From Microglena sp. YARC (taxonomy: Eukaryota > Chlorophyta > Chlorophyceae > Chlamydomonadales > Chlamydomonadaceae), in NCBI GenBank assembly GCA_022414725.1, contig CM039467.1, positions 13,427,037-13,491,036 of the forward strand: DNA of 64,000 nucleotides, read 5' to 3'. The translations under genes and the position numbers were made by a program. The notes below the pieces were generated by a model. It searched no databases. It was not told where the DNA came from and saw only the letters and a list, made by a program, of their open reading frames with translations. Shown here in pieces: positions 1-9,151 of this stretch (within the stretch, counting starts at the first letter, position 1; each line of letters begins with the position of its first letter).

Positions 1-444
1 TAGAGAGTGTAGGAATCATCATTGAGGGGGGGGGGGGGGGGCTGGTGTTGGCAGTACGAACACCATCTCACCACTCCTGGTATGGAAGAGAGTACTGCCC
101 TATTGGGCAGTATGGAGCTTGAACTTGGTTACATAGCTTCAGCCAGGAATTTGGCTGCTCGCCGTCATCGGCAGTAAAACAATATTACCAGGAAAATGTA
201 AACTCGAACAAATCACCTATTTCCATTTTTTCTGTTTTTCATTTTTTTATATTCCTCTTCTTCTGAACGGAAAAACAGTACAAAAATAACCTATTCATAC
301 ATACCCTATATACACCTTAATCTATTTGTACATAAAATAACCTATTCGTACATACCCTATGCCCTATAGTATCTTCCATACCTGAGCGCAGAATGCAAAA
401 AAAGATAAAAAGATAACGCCTGGAGGGGCCGGCGTTAAGGGAAC
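1..444. repeat. G-run and dispersed repeat family R1 (first copy)
   Basis: A G run lies at about 27-42. From about 118 to 300 is a copy of a dispersed family, here called R1, beginning TTGAACTTGGTTACATAG and containing GGCTGCTCGCCGTCATCGG. Related copies, full or partial, are at 2153-2230, 2321-2380, 12830-12890 (reverse), 13295-13365 (reverse), 52368-52520, 53750-53945 (reverse) and 61163-61300. No coding potential is convincing. The class (SINE or MITE) is unresolved. Confidence 0.6.
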
Positions 445-565
445 CAGGGTAATTCAAAGCGCACGCTTTTGAGCGCTGACTTTTTGACCCCCTCTGCTCT
501 TCAAGCGCAGTTTTTTTTTCAAGTGCACTAAAGCGCTGGCCAATTTGGCAATTTGAAGTACCCTG
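445..565. mobile_element. hAT-like MITE, copy 1
   Basis: Begins CAGGGTAATTC and ends GAAGTACCCTG, matching the inverted termini of the copies at 52586-52715 and 53384-53593. The interior is the same AAGCGC-rich sequence. Unlike those copies it lacks an 8-bp direct repeat at its edges. Instead it is bracketed by a 27-bp near-identical duplication (418-444 and 566-592) that starts GCCTGGAGGGGCC. Confidence 0.7.
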
Positions 566-670
566 GCCTGGAGGGGCCGACGTTAAGGGGACCCTCCCGT
601 AGTTCCGTATGCCGCAGCTCAGGAAAGTCACCACGGCAGACATAGTAAGTGGCACCCTCCAGGCGGTAGA
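566..670. mobile_element. MITE family with GCCTGGAGGG termini
   Basis: Runs from GCCTGGAGGGG to CCCTCCAGGC, a short terminal inverted repeat. Related copies lie at about 49538-49640 and 49860-49970, sharing the central GTTAAGGGGACCCT and CGCAGCT motifs and the AGACATAGTAAGTG stretch near the right end. The superfamily is unknown because no target duplication is obvious. Confidence 0.5.
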
Positions 671-709
671 GACTCCTCCATGCGACATGTGGCAATGCTG
701 GTACAGGAG

Positions 710-733
710 GCAATAGAGCAATTGAAATTGAAA
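710..733. repeat. LINE target-site duplication and 3' tail (left side)
   Basis: GCAATAGAGCAATTGAAATT here is repeated with one change at 2134-2156 (GCAATAGAGCAATTTAAATT). The two copies bracket the LINE fragment. The adjacent AATTTC-type microsatellite (read on the minus strand) is the 3' tail of the element. Confidence 0.75.
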
Positions 734-2133
734 TTGAAATTGTTACATCCGTGTAGAACCGTTACTCACAGGACGTGAAGTTAAGGACACCATAGCGTAA
801 GCCGGAGCTAGCTATAGTCACCGTAGGACCATCTCAGTAAAAAGAATTACCAACTACATCATACCAGTGCAGCTTAATACGGGGGTTTTTCACCCCGGTT
901 GGGAAGCACCGGCACAATACAGCTGGTAAGACAAAACCTGAGAGGGGGGACGGTCTGTGTGCTAGTCCCCGGGTATCGACCCGGGGTGTGCTTCCATAAA
1001 AAGTCTGCACTGTAAAATACTCTGAAAGCTAGTGATGGTGTGGGAGTGGACTGTGTCCGCCAGTTTGAGGGCACATGATCTCTGAAGTCCAAGAGTGGTC
1101 ATAGAAGTCAAAAAAGAGGTAGGAATAGTACCAGCTGTTCCAACGGTGATAACTTCATAATGAACAAGGTATCCAGCCGATCGGAGGCCATTTACTAATT
1201 CAACATGCTGTGCGTGTTTAGTGATAAACTTAGTAGCATGGTTGGTATCAGAGCAGTATCCAAGCTCAAGAACCCAGAGTTCTTTATCAGACATACAGGT
1301 AGGGGAGTCTATGTCAGGTAGGACAGCAAGATCAGGTCTCATTCTCTTCCAGTCCGCTACAGTAATAGTGGAGGGGCGTAACCAGTCAGAGAGACGTTTG
1401 CCCAGGACCCCCCTGGGGAGGTACTCTTCCTTGCCAGCGTCCATGATCATTCTGCGGGATTCCAGGGCGCCGGTGCAAATGGCCTTGTGGATGAGTCGCA
1501 CTGCGGCGTCATGTCTTTTGATATAGAGCCCCTTGAAAGTCCGGTGTGTGCAGCCCGCCAGGATGTGGCCCGCTCCGTCCTCACAGGTGTGGCAAATGGG
1601 GCATAGGGAGTTCGTGGGGGGGGTGAGTGCTGGTAATATAAGGGAGTTTCCAGCGGAATGCAAGTTTACGGTTCCATAGTCTACCCCAGCGGGCTTTAAG
1701 GATGTGGAATTTAGTTTTATGTTGGATAAGGGTTGAGGTCCAGAATTTGTTACTTGCTTGAGGAAGTTGGTGGGGAGTGTTATAAGCCCAGGTGGTTGCA
1801 TAGATCCCTTTAAGAGGGTGTTGGCCAAGGTGGCAGCTAGTGGGCAGGTTAGAGGTGATACCTTGTGTAAGGTTAGGTGCTAAAATTCGTGGGGGAATAT
1901 CTCCCATGGGTGTGCGAGGAGGTTGAACTGTAGGCCAGTAAACATTGTGGCGGGGGATTTCCCCAGTGGTGTCAGTAAAATTGGTTAAGGTGGGGTGCTC
2001 AGCTGCTTTGCGTGCCAGAGTGTTTGCTCTGTCATTTCCAAGGATGCCTGTGTGGGAACGGACTTTGCAAAGAGTGGTGTGTGAGCCATGCAGGATGCGT
2101 TGAATGAGGTGTTTTTGAATTGATTGCAGTAGA
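734..2133 (-). mobile_element. 5'-truncated non-LTR retrotransposon (RLE-type LINE)
   Basis: A LINE insertion of about 1.4 kb on the minus strand, with a microsatellite-like 3' tail at low coordinates and near-identical flanking target duplications of about 20 bp. It keeps the end of an RNase H domain, a C-terminal CCHC zinc finger and a restriction-like endonuclease motif, then about 230 bp of 3' UTR. The 5' truncation just inside RNase H is the usual result of incomplete target-primed reverse transcription. An 83-bp 3'-end copy of the same family lies at 52793-52875. Confidence 0.8.
962..2112 (-). pseudogene. LINE ORF fragment: RNase H end, zinc finger, restriction-like endonuclease
   Basis: This is the C-terminal part of a LINE polyprotein. 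In order on the minus strand there is an RNase H-like end (SHTGILGNDRANTLARKAA, about 2066-2010), a linker, the zinc finger CPICHTCEDGAGHILAGC (CX2CX8HX4C, about 1605-1550), a KRHDAAVRLIHKAI helix, and an RPD motif about 20 residues before WVLELGYCSD, as in PD-(D/E)XK-type RLE endonucleases of R2/R4/NeSL/CRE-like LINEs. The longest open piece is 962-1828 (288 codons). Upstream parts lie in other frames, so at least two frame breaks exist. There is no reverse transcriptase core because the copy is 5'-truncated. The endonuclease class assignment is an inference from motif order. Confidence 0.75.
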
Positions 2134-2156
2134 GCAATAGAGCAATTTAAATTGAA

Positions 2157-2783
2157 CTTGGCTCAGCAATGTTTCTGCTCGCCGTCTGCGGCGGTAAGAA
2201 AAATACAGCAGGTAGTAGAGTGCAGAAGGCAATCATGTGGGTGTTGACCGTTTTAAGACCACTAGCTATTAGATTATTGGATCAGGCGGGGATGCTTTCT
2301 CGTCGTGATGGATAACTTGTTGAACTTGGCTACATGGCTCCGGCCAACAATTTGGCTACTCGCTAGAGATGGCGGAAGGCACCCAAAAGGGGCCATAATC
2401 AGTGCTGCCAATTAAGGTTGGCTTGGATGTTACAGATTTGGGGGGCTCAATAAATTGGCTCAGGTTCCCAGTGGCGGAATTTTGATTATATAATATATTG
2501 TTTTCAATTCAAACCAGACTCGAGTGTTACTCAAATGAGTTATTCTGGGCATACGCATCAATAATATCATTGGCTTGGACATTTAACCACGTCTTTGGCA
2601 GTAAAAAAAGTAAAAATGGAAGACATAAATGCAGATAGTGCAAGGCAATGTTCACTTTAAAATGTATTTTTACAGTCCAATGGTAGCCAAATAGGCTAAA
2701 GAGACCTGCCCAACCGTGGCAAAAGGGGACGCAGATAGTGCAAGGCAAAGTTCACTTCAAACTTTCTCATCCCACTACCTAGT
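2157..2783. repeat. R1 fragments and non-coding DNA beside the LTR element
   Basis: Contains two partial R1 copies (2153-2230, 2321-2380). A short direct repeat, GCAGATAGTGCAAGGCAA, occurs at about 2630 and 2730. TTTTTACAGTCCAATGGTAGCC near 2664 recurs on the far side of the LTR element near 11900. No supported gene is seen. Confidence 0.4.
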
Positions 2784-3002
2784 TTTCAATCAGTAGAGTG
2801 GTTACACAGTGAAGACTGAAGAGCAGATAGCTAACATCGCAACTCGTGCGGCTATATAGAATAGGAAGTCTACAGGAAGATTCTGAAGACACGTGCAGGC
2901 CATAGCTAGCCTATGGCCTGGCGGCAGGCAACCCGGGTCCTGGGGCACCAGGACCACGCGTGCACTATGCCAACTCAGTGTCCGACGCAACGGACAATAA
3001 CA
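2784..3002 (-). repeat. LTR, copy A (outer 3' LTR)
   Basis: A 219-bp long terminal repeat, near-identical to 7186-7404 and 11567-11787. On the minus strand it starts TGTTATTGTCCG, the common TGTTA start of Copia LTRs. It is preceded at 3003-3010 by a G7-rich polypurine tract, which fits a 3' LTR. The low-coordinate boundary is placed where the three copies stop matching. Confidence 0.8.
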
Positions 3003-3010
3003 TCCCCCCC
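3003..3010 (-). promoter_or_regulatory. Polypurine tract, copy A
   Basis: On the minus strand GGGGGGGA lies directly before the LTR start TGTTATTG. This is the expected primer site for plus-strand DNA synthesis of an LTR element. An identical tract is at 7405-7412. Confidence 0.7.
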
Positions 3011-3204
3011 AATTCAAGGTATTCTTGGATACAAGAATCCCTGGGATTAACTGAGGGGCATAAATAAATTATAGAAGTATAAAGGCTGACGAAGCTATTT
3101 AGATATGCTAATGGCTGGCAGGAGATGCTGTAAATAATAAATTATTTGGAACAGGATCCAAGGGGACACTGCACATTAAGAGCAGAGATCTTCAGATCAA
3201 TGTC

Positions 3205-3412
3205 AGTCTACTAGGGTAGCAGGTAGCAGGGAGGCTGCCTTAGGAAGCTAGGGAAACTGCAGATAGGCTGCAGGCTAGGTTGCTGAGGGGCTGCAGGGAA
3301 GCTGGGAGAAACTGCAGATAGGCTGCAGGCTAGGTTGCAGAGGGGCTGCAGGGAAGCTGGGAGAAACTACAGGCTAGGTTGGAGGGAAGCTGCCAGGAAG
3401 CTGGTTACGAGA
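3205..3412. repeat. Internal tandem repeat of the LTR element, copy A
   Basis: Imperfect tandem units contain GCTGCAGGGAAGCTGGG and GATAGGCTGCAGGCTAGG. The same block is at 7608-7815 in copy B. It lies between ORF2 and the 3' LTR. Confidence 0.6.
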
Positions 3413-3639
3413 TTTGGCATGATTCAAAATGGGAGAATAAGTTTAGGTAAGATGTCTGTGCTAGTCCCCCCATAATTTGGGCTCATCCTAAATTAGAGTA
3501 TTGCAGACATACGGCAGTAACTTGATGAGGGAAACTAAAACAAAGGGGGCATCAGTACATGAGGCAGTACAAAGCACCAGATTAATCTTAGAGTGTTCAT
3601 GGCTAAAACAAGAATGAGCAATAGACTATAGGTGCATAT

Positions 3640-4395
3640 TTAGGTGCCAGATGATGGGTATCCATTAAGGTCCGGCTGGCTGTGGATTTTCTTCAGGAGG
3701 GTGGAGAAGGATTTCCTAGACATCCTTGGGGTGTCCAGCATGTTGATGAATGTGAAATCCATTGGGTTCCAGTGCATGCTGAGGTTGTTGACACAGATGA
3801 CTTTGCCTCCAGGATTCACACAGCTGATGGGGTGCATGAGCATCTTGGGCCAGGTAACCAGGACCCTGGCATGTGCTTGAACCATGGCTGCTTGTAGGCA
3901 GATGGCCCACTGAAGGGTGGGCCTGTCAGCTGTAGAAACAGTGGGTAGATGTGGACCATGTGCTGCAATCTGTGACATGCTTGAGAAGGGGTCCACAGTC
4001 TGATGAAGGGCTGCTGTGCATCTGTCTGTTGGGGAACTTAGTCTGCTCAGATGCTAGCAGGGTAGGGAACTTGTTGGCTAGCTGGTCAATGAGGGTGGGG
4101 ACAGGCTGTCTAGGTCTGATGCTAAAGGCTCTAAGGGAAGAAGGGAGTTGTTGAGGGTAGTCAGCAGGGTTCCAAACCTGGTTCTGGAGAGGCCAGGGTT
4201 GTTAAGGAAATGGACTGGGTAGGTGTTCATGTTGACATGAGTTAGGGGCTGATCAGGGGAAGGGGAAGTAGCTGAGGGAATCCACTGGTCAAATCTAAGG
4301 GCTTGGGAGAGCTCATGCTGAGTGCAGGACCCCTGTCCATCAACAGGGAATGCGTTCTCATACGTGGTTCTGGCTTGATCTAGCAGGAGGTCCAT
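3640..4395 (-). pseudogene. Broken second ORF of LTR element copy A
   Basis: Counterpart of the intact 252-aa ORF at 8042-8800. Single-base differences from copy B break the frame: one G is missing in the run near 4140, one T near 3973, and one G near 3942. The start (MDLLLDQARTTYENAF) and the end are still recognisable in separate frames. All the changes are single-base losses, two of them in homopolymers, so sequencing error is as likely as real decay. Confidence 0.7.
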
Positions 4396-4747
4396 TTATA
4401 TTCTGGCTTGTGCTCCTGTCAGGTTACAGAGGTCATCATGAGGAACAGTGGGAAGCTGCTGGATGGGGGCGGTGGAGCAGTCAGGATCTAGGATGAAGTC
4501 ATGGGAAGAGGTGGAGTACAGATCATCTTGGTGTGATGAGAATTCCCCCCCATTGTCTGACTGGAGCAAGGATGGTGGACTGGCTTGGACAAGGTCAGGC
4601 AGGTCATCATCACCAATGACTGGGATCAGATCTGGTAGACTGCTGGAGCTGCTGGCAGTTTCTGTGGGATGGAGCAGCTGCCAGCAAAGGCATCATTGTA
4701 GTGGGCAGCTGGGTTGATCAGTTCTGGTTGGGTGACCATCATGATTA

Positions 4748-6526
4748 TCAAAGGGGATGGGGTATTGGGGATAGGGGTAAGGGTAGGGTTCTTAGAGGTT
4801 CTAGTGAAGTAGAGGCCATGCCTTTTGGGGCATAAGAGGATAGTCTCTGTATCCCTGGCTGTGGGTAAGGAGAGAGTAGCAGTAACATTGGACTGTTGGA
4901 CATGTGAACTTGAAGCTTGGGAGAGAGCCTGTGTGCTGCATGCAAGCTGATGATGTTGGCTGTAGTCAGGGGTGGATCAAGGAGCACATCGTGGAGGGCG
5001 ATCAGGGATCCATGGTGTCCCCTGATATAAGCTTTCCCTTTCTGGAGGCAGAGGAGTGGGGCTGCTCCAAGGTCAGCCAGTTGGAGGCTAATAGGCTGGG
5101 GGAGATCCTGAATGTCATGCAAGTTGGAGGGTTACTGGTGCAGTGGGAGTGGGCTGCACAGTCTAAAAGCCATTCTGTCTGGAGAGCTGTCTGGTAGTGA
5201 TCAAGGGGTGTACTGACAGCATGATCCACATTTCCATTCCCCTCACCATCATCATCATCAGTGTCATCACTTGAGACTAGTTCAGGCATGGACTCTTCCC
5301 TTTCTATAAGACAGGCATCTGTATCATTCATGGGTCCAAAGAAAGTACTGTCATCCAGGGGGGCATGTGGGAGAGACAGGGGTGTGGACTTGCCTCTTGT
5401 TGACTCAGCATACTGGAGAGGCTGGGGTCCATCAGTTGTCAATGCCATGAAGTTGTGCTCATCCTCATTGTCTGTGCTGGACTGGGAAGTAGAACAGTCA
5501 TCATCTGCCACATGGGCATGCCTACTTTTGTCACGGCGGCTGTAGCCCTTGGAGTCTCTGTTGGAGTTCCTGAGGTCTCTCCTAGGGGACTTGTATTTGC
5601 TGGAGGACCTCCTGGCTGCATCCTTGGGGGGTGATGGAGATCCCCTATTGCCAGATGTAGATGAAAACGGTGGAGGTCTGTACTTCAGGTCAGTGGAGAT
5701 ACTGGGGCAAGCGAGGGAGTTGTGTCCAAAACCATTACAGTTCCAGCAGGTCATCTGGGTTGATGGGACACGGTCCTTCCTTGGTCGTCCCTGGAAGACA
5801 GCAGCTGCCATGTGCTCGGTTTCCTCGGGAGAGATGGTGGAGTCAGATATCTGATTGGAAACCTGGTACCTGATGATCTGTGTCTGGAATGATGCAAAGT
5901 CAGGGCAGACAGAGTTGTGGAAGGAGTACCTGAAACCATTGTATTCTGGGCGAGGTGAGAGTCCCTGGACAATGATGCTAAGGAAAGCAGGGATGGAGGT
6001 GTTGCCGACTCCATTGACTTGGTAAAGCAAGGAGTACAACTCATTGCTTCGAGAGAGGTAGACCTGCAGTGGTTCAGTTGTCGTCATGCTGAGATTGTAC
6101 ATAGATCGCACAGCACCTGTTTCCAGGTCAGAGTTCCGTTCTCCATACGTGACCTTGAGGAACCTGTAGGCTTTGGCAGCAACATCAGTGTTGGCAAGTA
6201 TGGCCTGCTGTATAGGTTCTGAACAGTGCCTGAGGATTTCATTGAGGGCGACAGCATTCTTCACGATCGTGATGCGGTAGGGAACAGCACGAGATGCAAT
6301 ATTTGCATTAGCATGGTCCACATTCGGATAATGAGAGTCTTCCAAGGGGTATTCGTCATCTGTTGCTGGCTCACCGTCTGGGGGTATGGCCTTCGCTGCG
6401 TCAATGGCGATGGAGATGCATACATCCAGTGTGGGATCTGAGGTGACGACGGAGGAAGGGTCCAAACTTGTGCCAGGGAACAGTAGGTGTGCCGTCGAAG
6501 ATGAGTGCAGGGGGCTTGGCTGGTGT
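4748..6526 (-). pseudogene. Frameshifted Gag-protease ORF, LTR element copy A
   Basis: The main open segment is 5002-6465 (minus). It has a Gag-like helical region, a CCHC knuckle CWNCNGFGHNSLAC, a Ser/Arg-rich basic stretch and an acidic stretch, and it reaches the protease motif TEWLLDCAAHSHCT. A missing G near 5130 relative to copy B then throws it out of frame; the rest continues in another frame at 4748-5122. The natural ATG near 6526 is also out of frame because of an extra G near 6510. Function is as described for the copy B ORF. Confidence 0.75.
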
Positions 6527-6784
6527 TGCCATGGTGTCTGTCGCGGCGCTGGGTCTTGGGTTCTTGGACTTCACACCGGGTTAATAAACCGGCCTGTGGG
6601 TAATCCGGGTGTGAAGCTTGTCGGGCTTCAGTCTTGGTTTTTTTTTTTTTTTGGGGTGTGCGGTTCGGAGGTAGTGGTGAGGGAGTGTTGACAGCAAAAG
6701 GGGAACCAAATGGGTCCTGTTGGTTTGAAATGGTGGTTATAGTAGCAGGGAGAGGGGGGTAAGGGGTGACGGAATCAGAGAGCG

Positions 6785-6835
<51 letters not shown>

Positions 6836-7185
6836 ACGAGGGTGTGCAGGGCTGAATCTCCGTGGCACAAGCAATCTCAAAGGATTGCGCAACGCTGTGT
6901 GTGATCTGATGAGTGTACAACTCACGTCGTAGATCTACTGAGACTTCTGGACTGCGTCTACGGGGCGTCTGGGACGGAAAGTAGAGACAACAGCTGTTGT
7001 GTAGGCAGTAGGCGAGGCAGCGCAGGTTAGATTCCCCACGTGAAAACGTAGGCAATCTAGGGCCAAAAGCAGTACTCAAGCCGTCGAGCAAGTTAGAGGG
7101 AAAACTGTCACCTTGTGCAGGGCTGAAGATCCACTTGGCACGGGCGCAGGGGCATTGTCTGCGGGCAGCGGTCGGGCCGATAACC

Positions 7186-7404
7186 TTTCAATCGATAGAG
7201 TAGTTACACAGTGAAGACTGAAGAGCAGATAGCTAACATCGCAACTCGTGCGGCTATAAAGAATAGGAAGTCTACAGGAAGATTCTGAAGACACGTGCAG
7301 GCCATAGCTAGCCTATGGCCTGGCGGCAGGCAACCCGGGTCCTGGGGCACCAGGACCACGCGTGCACTATGCCAACTCAGTGTCCGACGCAACGGACAAT
7401 AACA
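7186..7404 (-). repeat. LTR, copy B (shared middle LTR)
   Basis: A 219-bp LTR that is both the 3' LTR of the right-hand unit and the 5' LTR of the left-hand unit. It starts TGTTATTGTCCG on the minus strand. Just inside its low-coordinate edge, minus-strand GGTTATCGGCCCGACC occupies the primer-binding-site position. It is not a clear match to the usual initiator-Met primer site. Confidence 0.8.
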
Positions 7405-7412
7405 TCCCCCCC
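7405..7412 (-). promoter_or_regulatory. Polypurine tract, copy B
   Basis: Minus-strand GGGGGGGA directly before the TGTTATTG start of the middle LTR, identical to the tract of copy A. Confidence 0.7.
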
Positions 7413-7607
7413 AATTCAAGGTATTCTTGGATACAAGAATCCCTGGGATTAACTGAGGGGCATAAATAAATTATAGAAGTATAAAGGCTGACGAAGCTAT
7501 TTAGATATACTAATGGCTGGCAGGAGATGCTGTAAATAATAAATTATTTGGAACAGGATCCAAGGGGACACTGCACATTAAGAGCAGAGATCTTCAGATC
7601 AATGTCA

Positions 7608-7815
7608 GTCTACTAGGGTAGCAGGTAGCAGGGAGGCTGCCTTAGGAAGCTAGGGGAAACTGCAGATAGGCTGCAGGCTAGGTTGCTGAGGGGCTGCAGG
7701 GAAGCTGGGAGAAACTGCAGATAGGCTGCAGGCTAGGTTGCAGAGGGGCTGCAGGGAAGCTGGGAGAAACTACAGGCTAGGTTGGAGGGAAGCTGCCAGG
7801 AAGCTGGTTACGAGA
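7608..7815. repeat. Internal tandem repeat of the LTR element, copy B
   Basis: Same GCTGCAGG/GGCTAGGTTG tandem block as at 3205-3412, differing by very few bases. Confidence 0.6.
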
Positions 7816-8041
7816 TTTGGCATGATTCAAAATGGGAGAATAAGTTTAGGTAAGATGTCTGTGCTAGTCCCCCCATAATTTGGGCTCATCCTAAATTAGA
7901 GTATTGCAGACATACGGCAGTAACTTGATGAGGAAACTAAAACAAAGGGGGCATCAGTACATGAGGCAGTACAAAGCACCAGATTAATCTTAGAGTGTTC
8001 ATGGCTAAAACAAGAATGAGCAATAGACTATAGGTGCATAT

Positions 8042-8800
8042 TTAGGTGCCAGATGATGGGTATCCATTAAGGTCCGGCTGGCTGTGGATTTTCTTCAGGA
8101 GGGTGGAGAAGGATTTCCTAGACATCCTTGGGGTGTCCAGCATGTTGATGAATGTGAAATCCATTGGGTTCCAGTGCATGCTGAGGTTGTTGACACAGAT
8201 GACTTTGCCTCCAGGATTCACACAGCTGATGGGGTGCATGAGCATCTTGGGCCAGGTAACCAGGACCCTGGCATGTGCTTGAACCATGGCTGCTTGTAGG
8301 CAGATGGCCCACTGAAGGGTGGGCCTGTCAGCTGTAGAAACAGTGGGGTAGATGTGGACCATGTGCTGCAATCTGTTGACATGCTTGAGAAGGGGTCCAC
8401 AGACTGATGAAGGGCTGCTGTGCATCTGTCTGTTGGGGAACTTAGTCTGCTCAGATGCTAGCAGGGTAGGGAACTTGTTGGCTAGCTGGTCAATGAGGGT
8501 GGGGACAGGCTGTCTAGGTCTGATGCTAAAGGCTCTAAGGGAAGAAGGGGAGTTGTTGAGGGTAGTCAGCAGGGTTCCAAACCTGGTTCTGGAGAGGCCA
8601 GGGTTGTTAAGGAAATGGACTGGGTAGGTGTTCATGTTGACATGAGTTAGGGGCTGATCAGGGGAAGGGGAAGTAGCTGAGGGAATCCACTGGTCAAATC
8701 TAAGGGCTTGGGAGAGCTCATGCTGAGTGCAGGACCCCTGTCCATCAACAGGGAATGCGTTCTCATACGTGGTTCTGGCTTGATCTAGCAGGAGGTCCAT
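8042..8800 (-). CDS. Unknown 252-aa protein (ORF2) of the Copia-like element
   Basis: An intact ATG-to-stop ORF downstream of Gag-protease, about 350 bp after the ORF1 stop. The protein begins MDLLLDQARTTYENAF and contains SMHWNPMDFTFINMLDTP and a basic end (RKSFSTLLKKIHSQPDLNG). I do not recognise it. It lacks the integrase HHCC/DDE motifs, the reverse transcriptase YxDD box and RNase H signatures that normally fill this position. It has no obvious signal peptide or membrane segment. The disrupted copy at 3640-4395 is almost identical, so no selection test is possible from these two copies. It may be a family-specific accessory protein, or a remodelled remnant of pol. How it would be expressed is unclear because no splice signal was found. 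Confidence 0.6.
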   Translation of the reverse strand: MDLLLDQARTTYENAFPVDGQGSCTQHELSQALRFDQWIPSATSPSPDQPLTHVNMNTYPVHFLNNPGLSRTRFGTLLTTLNNSPSSLRAFSIRPRQPVPTLIDQLANKFPTLLASEQTKFPNRQMHSSPSSVCGPLLKHVNRLQHMVHIYPTVSTADRPTLQWAICLQAAMVQAHARVLVTWPKMLMHPISCVNPGGKVICVNNLSMHWNPMDFTFINMLDTPRMSRKSFSTLLKKIHSQPDLNGYPSSGT

Positions 8801-9151
8801 TTATATTCTGGCTTGTGCTCCTGTCAGGTTACAGAGGTCATCATGAGGAACAGTGGGAAGCTGCTGGATGGGGGCGGTGGAGCAGTCAGGATCTAGGATG
8901 AAGTCATGGAAGAGGTGGAGTACAGATCATCTTGGTGTGATGAGAATTCCCCCCCATTGTCTGACTGGAGCAAGGATGGTGGACTGGCTTGGACAAGGTC
9001 AGGCAGGTCATCATCACCAATGACTGGGATCAGATCTGGTAGACTGCTGGAGCTGCCGGCAGTTTCTGTGGGATGGAGCAGCTGCCAGCAAAGGCATCAT
9101 TGTAGTGGGCAGCTGGGTTGATCAGTTCTGGTTGGGTGACCATCATGATTA

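Noticed and set aside
5261..6222. Plus-strand ORFs over the Gag gene (and the same at 9666-10891)
   Set aside because: Shadows of the minus-strand Gag-protease frame, present identically in both element copies.
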